Both the position numbers and the translations under genes were made by a program. The notes beneath the pieces were generated by a model. The model did no database searches. It was not told the DNA's origin and saw only the letters and a list, made by a program, of their open reading frames with translations. From Ehretia macrophylla (Eukaryota; Streptophyta; Magnoliopsida; Boraginales; Ehretiaceae): a stretch of DNA of 64,000 bases. Below are positions 11,800 to 22,672 of the stretch, piece after piece (position 1 is the first letter of the stretch; each line of letters begins with the position of its first letter). The stretch lies in the NCBI GenBank assembly GCA_037974665.1, contig CM075770.1, positions 20,289,501 to 20,353,500 of the forward strand, given 5' to 3'.

Positions 11800-11905
11800 G
11801 TGGCCTGGCCTAGTGGTAGTGGATCATTCATTCCTTTGCAAGGTCTTAGGTTCGAAACCTTGCATTGGCACTTTACATTTTACTTTTGTAAGACAAATAT
11901 AAACC
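11800..11905 (+). mobile_element. tRNA-derived SINE-like segment
   Basis: Contains an A-box match TGGCCTAGTGG (11806-11816) and a B-box match GGTTCGAAACC (11849-11859) at the spacing of a Pol III internal promoter, as in plant tRNA-derived SINE heads. The tail ends are unclear (no convincing poly(A) or target duplication), so boundaries are approximate. It lies in the interior of the young Copia derivative. Confidence 0.65.
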
Positions 11906-12389
11906 AAGATTCAAAAGTGTCACATCATTGTCCAGCCACCACCACATCACTGCCTAGTCATTCCCACGTTAGCTAGCAGCCCACATCATTGTCCAGTCGC
12001 CACGCAGCCCACATCATCGTCCAGTCAACACCATGTCACTGCCCATTCAGTTCCACGTCAGTAACGGACTCATTGTCCAATCACTATCACGTTGATTGCC
12101 ATATACGTCTAGTCAATAACACGTGTCATCATCCAATCATTCGACATGTCATCCATATCATTCTCTAGTTAGTACCACATGTCATCCACATCAATTACAT
12201 GTCATCGTTTAGACCGCACCACATGTCATTCAGTTAGCGCATGTGTTGACCATTTCTCATCTCAATCAACACCATGTCACTGCAATGTGTCCATCTAGTC
12301 ACTACCATCTCATTGTCGTTACCTTGTTGCATGCTATCATTTAATCATCGCCTAATTGGTAACTCGTCATCAAGGCTCTCTTCCTCGTC

Positions 12390-12660
12390 ATTATTGGGCC
12401 CCATTGCCACCTCATATAGGACCCCGCCTCCTCATTATTGGGTCCCCACTACCTCCTCATCATTGGGTCCCGTCCATATCATCATTGGACCCTTGCCGTC
12501 TCATTATTGGGCCTCGCTTCCACCTCATATTGGGCTTCAGTGTCATCTTATCATTGATCTCGTCGCCACCTTATCGTTACCAAATCTCGGATTGCCACAT
12601 CATCATGGTCCCATAGCCACATGATCATGGGTCTCATTTCCTCGTCATCATGGGCCTCGC
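12390..12660. repeat. Degenerate short tandem repeats inside the non-autonomous element
   Basis: Recurring motif around CATTATTGGGCCC / CATCATTGGGTCCC with CCACCTCAT spacers, about 20-30 bp apart. All frames give repetitive HYWAP-like peptides with no family resemblance, so it is non-coding. Confidence 0.55.
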
Positions 12661-12739
12661 TGCCACGTCATTATCGGGTGCACTGCCATTTGAATGCCAC
12701 CTAATGTCCACATCACTATCCTTGATTTCCACACTCAAG

Positions 12740-13009
12740 TTGCTGTCTTCTGCACCTCCTGGTACTGTCCTCCATTGTGATAATCAGAATGCCATCCAAA
12801 TAGCCCACAATGATGTATTTCATGAGCGAACTCGTCACATTGAATGTGACTGTCACTTCATTCGTCAGCACGTCACACAAGGCACTACGCAACTTCGTTT
12901 TACTCCCTCTACTGATCAACTTGCCGATATCTTCACTAAAGCACATCCTCCATCTCGCCTTCAAGACTTGATTTCCAAACTCAAGTTGGTATCATTCACA
13001 CCTCCTTGA
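12740..13009 (+). pseudogene. Copia RNase H C-terminal fragment inside the non-autonomous element
   Basis: Translates to TVLHCDNQNAIQIAHNDVFH, ERTRHIECDCHFIRQHV and LADIFTKAHPPSRLQDL followed by a stop right before the purine tract. This is the universal Copia pol terminus (DNQSA…HERTKHI…LADIFTK). It is the only coding relic of the autonomous ancestor. Confidence 0.9.
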
Positions 13010-13022
13010 GTTTGAGGGGGGG

Positions 13023-13251
13023 TGTTAGTGGATAGTTAGGCATATGTTAGATAGTTAGGCATATGTTAGGCATATGTTAGATAGTTAGGCATATGTTAGT
13101 GCAGCTAGTTAGGTACTCAGCCTATATAAGGAGTTGTAAACATTGCAAATAAACACACACAACTCAAATCATCTTCTTATCAATATCACAATCAATATGT
13201 ATTTTTCTCTTTCATTCAACTATTCTCTTTGCATCTCTATTTTATTCGATA
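13023..13251 (+). repeat. 3' LTR of the young element
   Basis: 229 bp. By eye identical to the 5' LTR except that the terminal CA reads TA. Confidence 0.95.
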
Positions 13252-13627
13252 CTAGTGTTGGCAAAGCCGTCGATGGCGATGATCTCATACTTTGGACTCT
13301 TTGTAGCTTAGGTTCCGAATTTGACCCGATTGTGGCCGCAATTAACTCACGCCCATTCAGTCCTACCTTTGAAGAAGTCTGTGGTTTGTTTCTTGATTAT
13401 GAATTGCGCATTACATCTTCTTCTGCTTTATTGGACAAAGCCGCTGCATTTGTTTCGTCCAATACCAGGCCATCTACATCACATTAGTCGTCCTTCTCCT
13501 CTCACAACTCTCATCCCTTACATGGTCAGATAAATAACAGTCAGCAATCCTCACAATCTACTCGCGGCTCTTATTCTGGCCGACATTCAAATTCGGGCAA
13601 ACGTGGACGTGGGGGTCGCGGTTCAAA

Positions 13628-16272
13628 TTGAGGTCGCAAGTTGTTTGTTATCGATGTGGTCACCCTTATCACAAAGCTAACAATTATTGGGCCCCAGATG
13701 AGGCTGTTGATTCCAATGCTAAGGCTTTTAATGCCATTACTCTTGCTGATTCTAATGATCCAAATTGGTACATTGACACTGGAGCCACTCACACCATGAC
13801 GCCCAACGATACTCCAATCTCTGGTAAGAGTTTATATCATGGTCATGATAAAGTTCTGATTGGAAATGACACTGGTTTAAATACTACTAGCACTGGTTAT
13901 GTACCATTTCACTTGTCGCATGGCCTACTTTGAGCAGTAAGGTTTTTCATGTTCCATCTCTCTCTAAGCGTCTTATCTCGGTTGCTTAGTTTGCTAAAGA
14001 ACATCAATACTATTTTATTTTTACATCTTCTAGTTATTGTATCAAGGACATGACAACAGGGCGCCTGCTCCACCAAGGGAAAATTGAAAATGGTCTCTAT
14101 AGTCTCCAACCTACGGTCAAACAACTTTTTGTGGCAAATAAAGTGAGTTCATATTTATGGCATGCGCGACTTGGCCATCCATCAGTCCGAACTTTGCAGA
14201 TTTTGAATAAGGTTCTTCCTGTTTCGTCTTCTTCAAATCCAAGAGTGTGTCGTAGCTGCCAGCTTGGGAAGAGTCATTGTTTGCCTTTTGAAACAAAACA
14301 ACACAGGTCTTCTAGTCTATTGCACATAGTGCATTGTGATGTATGGGGACCAGCCCCAATTGTTTCAGAGGGTTTTAGATACTACCTTGTACTGGTTGAT
14401 GACTTTAGTTGATTTACTTGGTTTTATCCACTTGCCCGTAAGTCTGATGTTATTACTGTGTTTGCGATTTTTATTCGCATGGTACAAAATATTTGTAATG
14501 CTCAAATCAAGTATATACAATCAGATGCTGGAGGCGAATTTGTTAATCATGCTCTTAAATCACTTTTTTGTCAATTTGGTATTGTTCATCGTCTATCTTG
14601 TCCTGGTATACCAGTTCAAAATGGTGTTGCCGAAAGGAAACACCGTCATATCGTGAAAACTGGTCTTACTTTATTGGCTCACAGTGGTCTTTCTCCTTCC
14701 TATTAGGTTCATGCATTCTCAACGGCTGTGTTTCTCATAAATCGGTTGCCTTCCTCAGTGCTTAATGATATCTCTCCATATGAAATTTTATATGGTATGG
14801 CACCAGATTACACGACTTTCAGAATTTTTGGGTCTCTTTGCTATCCTTGCTTGAGTCCGTTTGGGCGACACAAATTACAGTTTAAAAGTTGTCAATGCAT
14901 ATTTCTGGGATACAGTGCAAATCACAAAGGTTACAAATGTTTAAATCCAACTACAGGAAAGATCTTGATTTCTTGCCATGTCTTATTTGATGAAGATAAT
15001 TTCTATAACTCGCCAAGCGCTGCATCGTGCAACATGGATCGTTTTCGCCTCAAACCATTTCCAACACAATTGTTGTCTGCATTGGATCAATCTCCTATTG
15101 CTCATTTGCCAACAGAAATGCCGACCCCTTCCTATCAATCATCCTCTTGCCATGACCCCACCTCACAAAATCAGTCCCTTAACGCCTCTGTCACTCCCTC
15201 AACCTCACATTCCTCTACTCTTGTGACCTCCCATCACCTAGACTTAAACTCCATAAATATTCTGCCAAATGATCTCTCTGTCTTCTCCTCTACTCACGAG
15301 ATCACTTCACCTTCTACTATTGAGCAGTCCATTGTTGTACATGATTCATCTATGCCGTCCAGAGTTCATCTCATGGTAACAAGATCCATGGATGGTACTC
15401 GTAAACCCAAAGTTCTCCTTACCACTAAATATCCTATACCTCAATGCCTTGTCTCTACATCAGATGCCTTACCACAAGAACCCACATGTTTCACCCAAGC
15501 AAACAAAGATCCAAATTGGCGCTGTGCAATGACTGACGAGTTTAACTCACTCCTTAAAAATAGGACATGGTCTCTTGTTCCATCATCACTTGATATGCAT
15601 GTCATCGGTTGTAAATGGGTTTTCAGAGTAAAACAAAAAGCAGACGGGTCCTTGGAGCGTTACAAGGCACAATTAGTAGCAAAAGGGTACTCTCAACAAT
15701 TGGGCCTCGATTATGATAACACGTTTAGCCCGGGTGTCCGTCCTGGCACTATCAGGCTAGTTCTCACTCTTGCGATTTTCAATAATTGGCCTTTATGACA
15801 ACTTGATATCAAAAATACTTTTTTACACGGAGACCTTACTGATATTGTTTACATGCAGCAACCCTCGGGCTTTCTTGATGTAGTTCATCCTCATTATGTT
15901 TGTAAATTGCACAAATCATTATACAGATTGAAATAGGCTCCACGAGCCTGGTACCAAAAATTCAGTTCATTTTTGTTGTCTTGTGATTTCGTCCATTCGC
16001 ATCATCACGCCTCACTCTTTGCTCGCCACTCAAATGGTCACACAATTATCATACTGATTTACGTTGATGATATTGTAACACATAGCAGATTTTATATCAA
16101 AACTATCAGCTAATTTTGCAATGAAAGATTTGGGCCCTCTTCATTATTTTCTCGGGATGGAAGTCAGGCAACATGGACGTGACATAGTCCTAACTCAAAC
16201 CAAATATACCATTCAACTCCTTCAGCAATTTGGGATGGACGGTGCCAAACCCAGCTCCACACCTATGTTTGG
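13628..16272 (+). pseudogene. Copia pol remnant: protease, integrase, N-terminal RT
   Basis: A CCHC-like start (CYRCGHPYHKAN) is followed by protease NWYIDTGATHTMTP, the GAG_pre-integrase zinc finger HARLGHPSVRTLQ…CRSCQLGKSH, integrase core segments (HCDVWGPAP, QSDAGGEFV, NGVAERKHRHI), the Copia signature FGSLCYPCLSPFGRHKL, then RT ([39 protein letters not shown]). At least six stops or shifts occur (about 13933, 14412, 14706, 15798, 15935, 16085). RT is then interrupted by the Tork-like insertion at 16273. Confidence 0.92.
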
Positions 16273-16406
16273 TGTTATCAAAGATGACAAACAATAGCAA
16301 CAGAAAACGAAAAGAAAAATAAAAGACATACAGATTTTCACCAAATGGGTCGCACCGCGAACTTTTCGTGTTGGGCCAAATAGAATTCGGGTCACAAACT
16401 TTAACA
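16273..16406 (-). repeat. 3' LTR of the Tork-like element (internally deleted)
   Basis: 134 bp. Both ends match the 5' LTR, but about 165 bp between two TTTT-ending motifs (AGATTTT and AAGTTTT in the plus reading) are missing, joined at TTTT|CACC. Confidence 0.92.
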
Positions 16407-16507
16407 ATCTCCACCTTGACACGAATTCCATACAAGGAATAAAACACAAACTCCAATCTTCAACAAAAGCTCTCATCCTCTTCCACAAAAGCCCCTAAGG
16501 GCATAAC

Positions 16508-19500
16508 TCAACAACAAACACTAACCAAGTCCAAGCAATGCTCAAACTTGGCTATCGGAAGTGACTTTGTCATCATATCAGCTGGATTATCATGCGTACT
16601 GACTTTGCTGACAACAACATCACCACGAGCAATGACATCACGCACAAAATGATACCGTACATCAATATGCTTTGTTCTCTCGTGAAACATCTGATCTTTT
16701 GTGAGGAAGATTGCACTCTGACTGTCACAAAAGATTGTGGTAATCTGCAAACCATCATTAAGCTCACCCAATAGTCCTTTCAACCAAATAGCTTCCTTAC
16801 AAGCCTCTGTTATAGCCATGTACTCTGCCTCAGTAGTAGACAACGCAACTGTGGTCTGCAATGTAGCTTTCCAACTGACAGCACAACCACCAATAGTAAA
16901 CACATACCCCGTGAGAGATCTTCTTTTATCTAGGTCTCCAGCAAAATCAGAATCAACATAACCAATGACTCCATCTCTAGTTCTGCCAAACTGCAAACAA
17001 ACATTAGAAGACCCGCGCAAGTATCTGAAAATCCACTGAACTGCTTTCCAATGTTCTTTACCAGGGTTCGCCATGTATCTACTAACTGCACTCACAGCAT
17101 ATGATAAATCTGGACGTGAACAAACCATAGCATACATGAGAGATCCCACTGCACTAGAATATGGCACTCGAGACATATACTCAGTCTCATCATCTGATTG
17201 AGGAGATAAAGCAGACGAAAGCCTGAAATGGGCTGCTAGTGGAGTACTAACAGGTTTGGCATTCTGCATATTGAATCTATAAAGAACTTTCTCAATGTAC
17301 CCTTTTTGACTTAGGTACAATTTTCCTGCCTGTCTATCTCTAAGAATCTCCATTCCAAGAATCTTCTTTGCTGCTCCTAAATCTTTCATCTCAAACTCTT
17401 TACTAAGCTGGGCTTTGACCTTTCTTATTTCTCCCTTATCCTTGGCTACTATCAATATGTCATCCACATACAAGAGTAAGTAGACAAACGACTCGTCATC
17501 ACTCCTCCTAAAATAGACATAACTATCATAACTGCATCTCTTAAAACTGTGAGAGATCATAAATGAGTCGAATCTCTTGTACCACTGCCTGGGAGATTGT
17601 TTGAGGCCATAAAGGGATTTCTTCAACAGGCACACATAGTCCTCTTTACCTGAAACTACAAAACCCTCTGGCTGTTGCATGTAGATGTCCTCCTCAAGTT
17701 CTCCATGTAAAAATGCTGTCTTCACATCCAACTGCTCAAGCTCAAAATCATACATGGCCACAATACCAAGCAAAACTCTAATTGAACTATGCTTTACAAC
17801 TAGAGAAAACACATCTGTGAAGTCAACACCTGGAACTTGACTATAACCCTTGGCAACAAGTCTTGCCTTATACCTGGCATCTTCAACTCCTGGTATTCCT
17901 TCCTTTCTTTTGAACACCCATTTGCAACGAACGGATTTCTTACCCTTAGGTAGTCTCACTAATTCCCATGTGCCATTCTTATAAAGGGACTCTATCTCTT
18001 CCTGCATAGCAATCATCCACCTGCCAGAATCGTCACAACTAACTGCCTCTGAATAAGTAGAAGGTTCTTCACTCGAAACAATACCTTCTGCTACATTTAA
18101 GGAATAAGCAACCAAATCAGCCTCAGCATACCTCTGTGGAGGTCTAATATCTCTTTTGGGCCTATCTTTAGTAATAGAATACTGCGGTACTGGAGGTGGT
18201 GATCTGGTTATAGCATCATCATGTATTTCTGAGCTAGACTGAGATGTAGACTCTGATGGAGATCCTGACCCAATCTGAAATTCTACTTGTGTGCTTGATT
18301 TCTGTTGATTTGTATCACAAGGGTCACTAATAGCCAAATCTCGCAGCATTGCAGTTTCATCAAACATAACATCTCTACTAATTACGATCTTACTGGTTTC
18401 CGGACACCATAACTTATATCCCTTAACACCAGACTTATATCCTAGAAAAACACACTTAACAGATCTGGGTTCTAGCTTTCCATTGTCAACATGAGCATAC
18501 GCAGGACATCCAAAAATTTTCAAATCAGAGTAATTACCAGGAGTACCAGACCATACCTCTAGAGGAGTCTTTTTGTCAATAGCAGTTGAGGAGACCGATT
18601 AATAAGAAAACAAGCTGTAGAAGCCGCTTCAGCCCAGAACGACTTTGGTAAACTGGCATTAGAAAGCATACACCGTACTTTCTCCATTATAGTTCTATTC
18701 ATCCGCTCTGCTACACCATTTTGCTGCGGAGTATGACGAACTGTAAAGTGTCTCACAATTCCTTCTGATTTACATAGAGCATTAAACTCGTTAGAACAAA
18801 ACTCCAAGCCATTATCGGTGCGAATATGTTTTATCTGCTTCCCTGTTTATTTCTCAATCATAGTTTTCCACTCCTTGAACGTAGTAAAGACGTCACTCTT
18901 CTGTTTCAAGAAGAATACCCAAAGTCTCCTGGAAAAATCATCAATAATACTCAACATATAACTAGCACCTCCTTTAGAAGGCACTCTAGATGCTCCCCAG
19001 AGATCAGAATGTATATAATCAAGTATCCCCTTGGTGTTGTGAATGCCTTTAGTGAATCTGACTCGCTTCTGCTTCCCAAAAATACAATGCTCACAAAACT
19101 TCAATTTACTAATACTCTGACCATCAAGAAGTCCTCTTCTGCTCAATTCAGCCATACCATTTTCACTCATATGACCAAGACGCATATGCCAGAGTCTAGT
19201 AACATCACCATCTGACAGAGAAGGCGTAGCAACAGCCGCATCACCAGTAACAGTAGAACCCTGCAAGACATACAGCTTGGCAGATTTTCTCTGCCCTTTC
19301 ATCACAACAAGAGCACCTTTACTAGCCTTCAGGACTCCACCTTCAGCAGTGTACTTGTACCCTTTCGAATCAAGGGTACTCAATGAGATAAGATTCATCT
19401 TCAGATCTGGGACGTGTCTAACATCCCCTAGTGTCCTGATAACTCCATCAAACATCTTAATTCTGACTGTTCCGATCCCTGCAATCTTACAAGATGAATT

Positions 19501-20469
19501 ATTACCTATCAACACAACGCCTTTAGACACAGTTTCATATGTTGAAAACCAGTCCCGATTGGGACACATATGAAACATACAGCCAGAATCTAGAATCCAC
19601 TCATCACCAGGTTTAGAGTCATTATCAGAGATAACAAGGAGCTCTCCATCACTGTAATTGTCTTCTGCAACACTGGCCTGACCGAAATTTTCTGGTTGTT
19701 TTCCCTTTTGATTAACAGCAGCCCTCTTATTCTTATTTTGTAACTTATAATACTCAGATTTAATGTGTCCCTTCTTCTTGCAGTACCTACATACTTTGTC
19801 CTTGTTACTAGATTTTGATCTGCCTCTCCCATCACCACCATAATTTCTCTCCTGTGATCTACCTCGAACAACAAGGCCTTCTGCTTGAGTATCAGATCCG
19901 ACTACAAGATGTTTCATCTTCTCCTTAGAAAGAAAAGCACCATAAACCTCATCCAGAGTAAGAGTATCACGACTATACAAAATTGTATCTCTAAAACTAG
20001 AATATGAGAAAGGCATAGAACATAATAAAATCAACCCTAAATCCTCTTCATCATACTTAACGTCCATGGCTTCTAAATCAGCAACGATTTCTTTAAAGAC
20101 AGTTAAATGATCAGCCAAAGACGTACCTTCAGACATACGATGAGAATACAGTCGCTGCTTTAGATGCAATTTGCTAGTTAGACTTTTCGTCATGCACAAT
20201 TGCTCCAATTTCAACCATAACGCAGCGGCGGTTTTCTCCTTCATAACATCCTGCAGAATTTGATTTGATAAATGAAGCTGAATCTGAGATAGGGCTTTAC
20301 GATCCTTACGTTGTTTTTCCTCCTGCGTCCAAGACGAGGGCATCTTATTAAACCCTAATAGCGCATCATCTAATTCCATCTGCGCAAGAACAGCCCGCAT
20401 CTTAACCTGCCATAGCGAAAATCTGGTGTTGCGATCCAACAGCGAAATATCATACTTCATAGTTGCCAT
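16508..20469 (-). pseudogene. Gag-pol polyprotein of the Tork-like Copia (near intact)
   Basis: Start chosen at 20469 (MATMKYDISLLDRNTRFSLW); the frame upstream only translates the PBS. In order: gag; zinc knuckle CRYCKKKGHIKSEY, where the last Cys is Tyr; protease WILDSGCMFHMCP; integrase HHCC (MRLGHMSENG…CEHCIFGKQ) and core (HSDLWGASRV, RTDNGLEF, QQNGVAERMNRT); [10 protein letters not shown]…FLGYKSG; RT ([37 protein letters not shown]); RNase H ([44 protein letters not shown]). Defects: one in-frame TAA at about 18847-18849 in integrase and a single-base-type frameshift near 18560-18600. Gag-pol drives reverse transcription and integration in active copies. Confidence 0.94.
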
Positions 20470-20509
20470 TGTAGTGAGTAAACCAAAACCCGGATGCTTT
20501 GATACCACT

Positions 20510-20808
20510 TGTTATCAAAGATGACAAACAATAGCAACAGAAAACGAAAAGAAAAATAAGAGACACACAGATTTTACGTGAAAAACCCTTGACGGGAAAA
20601 ACCATGGGCAGAGGAGGAGCAAATTCACTATATCAAAAATTGGTACAAGAGGTGAGCAAATAGAGTTGGCTACCAAAACCTACTTGACAAACCTAAAATC
20701 TGTGTGCCAGACCCCTAATTTTTCTCCAAAAATAAGTTTTCACCAAATGGGTCGCACCGCGAACTTTTCGGGTTGGGCCAAATAGAATTCGGGTCACAAA
20801 CTCTAACA
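20510..20808 (-). repeat. 5' LTR of the Tork-like element (full length)
   Basis: 299 bp. In element orientation it starts TGTTAGAGTTTGTGACCC and ends CTTTGATAACA. It includes a 165-bp segment absent from the other LTR. Confidence 0.92.
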
Positions 20809-21537
20809 TCTGGCGATCGACTGAATCCAGACGAAGGGGATCTTCTTACTGATCCCACTGATTTTCGCAAGTTGCTTGGTGCATTACAATATCTCAACAT
20901 GACTCGGCCAGACATCTCATATGCGGTTAACTCTCTATGCCAATTCATGCACTCTCCGCGACAATCACATTTGGCGGCTGTGAAGAGAGTACTTCGTTAT
21001 ATCAAAGGCACACTAGAGCATGGTCTTCGCATCACTCCTGCATTATCGCTATCTCTTAATGGCTATAGTGATGCAAACTGGGCTGGTTGCGCAACCACAA
21101 GACGCTTAACAACTGGTTTTTCTCATTTATCTTGGCAACAATCCTATAACTTGGAGCTCGAAGAAACAGTCCACCGTCTCAAAGTCGAGCTCCAAGGCTG
21201 AGTATCGGGCCTTGGCAGCTCTCACTTCTGAATTTCTTTGGGTACTGCACATCATCAAGTTTCTTCGCATCTCATTGGTTGCTCAACCAGTTATCTTCTG
21301 CAACAATATAAGCTCGATTTATATGGCTTCTAATCCAGTCATACACAATAGGAGCAAGCACATCGAAATTGACATACATTCATGAGGGAAAAAGTTTCAG
21401 ATGGCACTTTTCGCTTGCACTATGTTCCCTTGGCTGATCAACTCGCGGATATCTTCACTAAGCCCCTGTTCCGTCCACGCTTTATCCAGTTTCGTGACAA
21501 GCTTCGGATTGTCTCCGCTCCTTCAGCTTGCAGGGGG
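20809..21537 (+). pseudogene. Copia pol remnant: end of RT and RNase H
   Basis: Continuation of the host pol after the nested element: LLGALQYLNMTRPDISYAVN, QSHLAAVKRVLRYIKGTLEHG, YSDANWAGCATTRRLTTGF, then frameshifted SKAEYRALAALTSEFLWV and RSKHIEIDIH, ending LADQLADIFTKPLF before the polypurine tract. One frameshift lies near 21130-21180. Confidence 0.9.
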
Positions 21538-21749
21538 TGATAAGGACACCTATATCTTCGGATCAATCTCCAACTGATTAGGCATATTTTTGAATTATTT
21601 CTTGATCAGTTTGTGTAGTTGTATAATGTCAAACTCCTATAGATAAACATCATTGTATTTGTACATATCTGCTGTAACTGAAACTCTTGTAACTATATAT
21701 TATTGAATGGAAAAGGCTCAGCAGTTCAACATGCAATTATTTTCTCACA
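21538..21749 (+). repeat. 3' LTR of the host Copia
   Basis: 212 bp, TG…CA, preceded by the purine tract GCAGGGGG and followed by the GTTTA target duplication. Confidence 0.93.
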
Positions 21750-21754
21750 GTTTA

Positions 21755-22029
21755 GATATTTTTTTTGAATAAAATTAAAAAAAAAAGATTTTTTGAGCAT
21801 TGGAGCATAAACGGAGAGTACTTCGTACTCATATTAAAATTGTTAATTTCAAGGCATATATTTTTATTTGGGGACTGGATAGTATAAACTAGTGAGGTAT
21901 AAGGTTTATAAAATTGGCCCCAAAAAAAGTAAGTTCCTTAATTCACTTAAACTCAAATGACTCTCTCCTACTTCAAATGCTCCGCCAATTGGGCAGTTTG
22001 CTAAGTTGTGCTTCGAGAGTCTAATTTTG

Positions 22030-22110
<81 letters not shown>

Positions 22111-22182
22111 GTGTGCACTTTTACATGCAGCTCTCTAATCAAACTCGCTTACTTTCCTTTTCTGTAGACTAGTTATCAAATA
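21755..22182. other. Intergenic spacer with long (TA)n(TG)n tract
   Basis: No gene. A microsatellite at about 22033-22115 is over 60 bp of TA followed by about 20 bp of TG. The last nine bases (TATCAAATA, 22174-22182) are the target duplication of the following MITE. Confidence 0.8.
22033..22115. repeat. (TA)n(TG)n microsatellite
   Basis: Pure TA alternation followed by GTATGTGTGTG. Likely length-polymorphic. Confidence 0.9.
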
Positions 22183-22430
22183 GAGGAAATTGGACAAATA
22201 GTCCCCATTGTTTATAAATTTTGGACAAATAGTCCCTATTGTTTCACAAGTCATTCAGTTAGTCCCCATTGTTTGCAAAAGTCCCACAAATAGTCCCTAT
22301 TGTTTGCAAAAGTCCCACAATTAGTCCCCATTGTTTGCAAAAGTCACTCAATTAGTCCCCATTGTTTGCAAAAGTCACTCAATCAGTCCCCATTGTTTGC
22401 AAAAGTCACTCAATTAGTCCCCAATGTTTG

Positions 22431-22497
22431 CACATCTTCTACTTCTCTTCCCCAAACCTAGCCTAACCTTTAGTGATGTCTTCCCCCTCCCGCTTCC
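22431..22497 (+). repeat. Left copy of the 67-bp terminal direct repeat
   Basis: Starts CACATCTTCTACTTCTC and ends CCCCTCCCGCTTCC. Identical base for base to 28637-28703. Interpreted as terminal redundancy of the linear viral form. Confidence 0.9.
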
Positions 22498-22511
22498 CGC
22501 TTTAACCTTAG

Positions 22512-22525
22512 TGGTCTCAGAGTCT
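22512..22525 (+). other. Degenerate tRNA-Met primer-binding site of the pararetrovirus
   Basis: TGGTCTCAGAGTCT, close to the family consensus TGGTATCAGAGC, 15 bp after the left repeat. In Caulimoviridae this primes minus-strand DNA synthesis and conventionally marks the start of the genome map. Confidence 0.6.
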
Positions 22526-22672
22526 AGTTAACTGTAACACTTCCCTATTCTGGTATTGAAGGTCTTAAACTATACTTGTGTGTTGAACACTAGAGTCTTT
22601 GGCAATAGGGCAATAGCCGTTAAAGAGTGAATGAAAGGCGCAGTAAGTCCAGTCGTGACCAGTGTATCCACC

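Larger units (their letters stand above)
11039..13251 (+). mobile_element. Young non-autonomous Copia-type LTR element
   Basis: Two 229-bp LTRs (11039-11267, 13023-13251) differ only at the penultimate base. An exact 5-bp target duplication CTAGT lies at 11034-11038 and 13252-13256. The PBS TGGTATCAGAGC at 11268 and a purine tract TTGAGGGGGGG before the 3' LTR complete the structure. The 1.75-kb interior has no gag, protease, integrase or RT. Only the last part of a Copia RNase H survives (about 12740-13009), so it depends on an autonomous relative. It inserted into the gag of the older Copia. Confidence 0.95.
10563..13495 (+). pseudogene. Copia gag remnant, split by the nested element at 11039-13251
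   Basis: Begins with ATG at about 10563 (MASSTSTDPKTVSS). Carries the Copia gag N-terminal block LNSDNYLLWKTQVLSILRCHG and WNRTDQLVLGWLLISLS, then a stop at about 10872 and further frameshifts. After the 2.2-kb insertion the reading resumes at 13257 with VDGDDLILWTLCSLGSEFD and VCGLFLDYELRI, typical of gag_pre/UBN2 regions. Non-functional. Confidence 0.88.
16273..20808 (-). mobile_element. Tork/Tnt1-like Copia retrotransposon, minus strand, nested
   Basis: 4.5-kb element in opposite orientation to its host. LTRs at 20510-20808 (5') and 16273-16406 (3', shortened) share TGTTA…TAACA ends. The flanks TTTGG (16268-16272) and TCTGG (20809-20813) are a 5-bp target duplication with one change. A PBS complementary to Met tRNA (TGGTATCAAAGC on the minus strand) abuts the 5' LTR, and a purine tract (CAAGGTGGAGAT) abuts the 3' LTR. 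The polyprotein is broken only by one stop and one frameshift, so it is clearly younger than its host. Confidence 0.95.
10303..21749 (+). mobile_element. Copia LTR retrotransposon (decayed), hosting two nested elements
   Basis: LTRs at 10303-10497 and 21538-21749 start TGATAAGGACAC and end TCTCACA. They are flanked by an exact 5-bp target duplication GTTTA (10298-10302 and 21750-21754). The PBS TGGTATCAAGAGCC lies just inside the left LTR and the polypurine tract CAGGGGG just before the right one. Domain order gag, protease, integrase, RT, RNase H is Copia. Internal stops and frameshifts show it is old. Subtracting the insertions at 11039-13251 and 16273-20808 leaves a roughly 4.7-kb element of normal size. 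Confidence 0.95.

Noticed and set aside
12274..12624. 116- and 86-residue His/Pro/Trp repeat proteins
   Set aside because: Translations of a short DNA repeat in the non-autonomous element; both frames are equally repetitive and unrelated to known proteins.
21906..22142. 78-residue minus-strand frame
   Set aside because: Mostly IYIY/HTHT from the (TA)n(TG)n tract; no biological signal.
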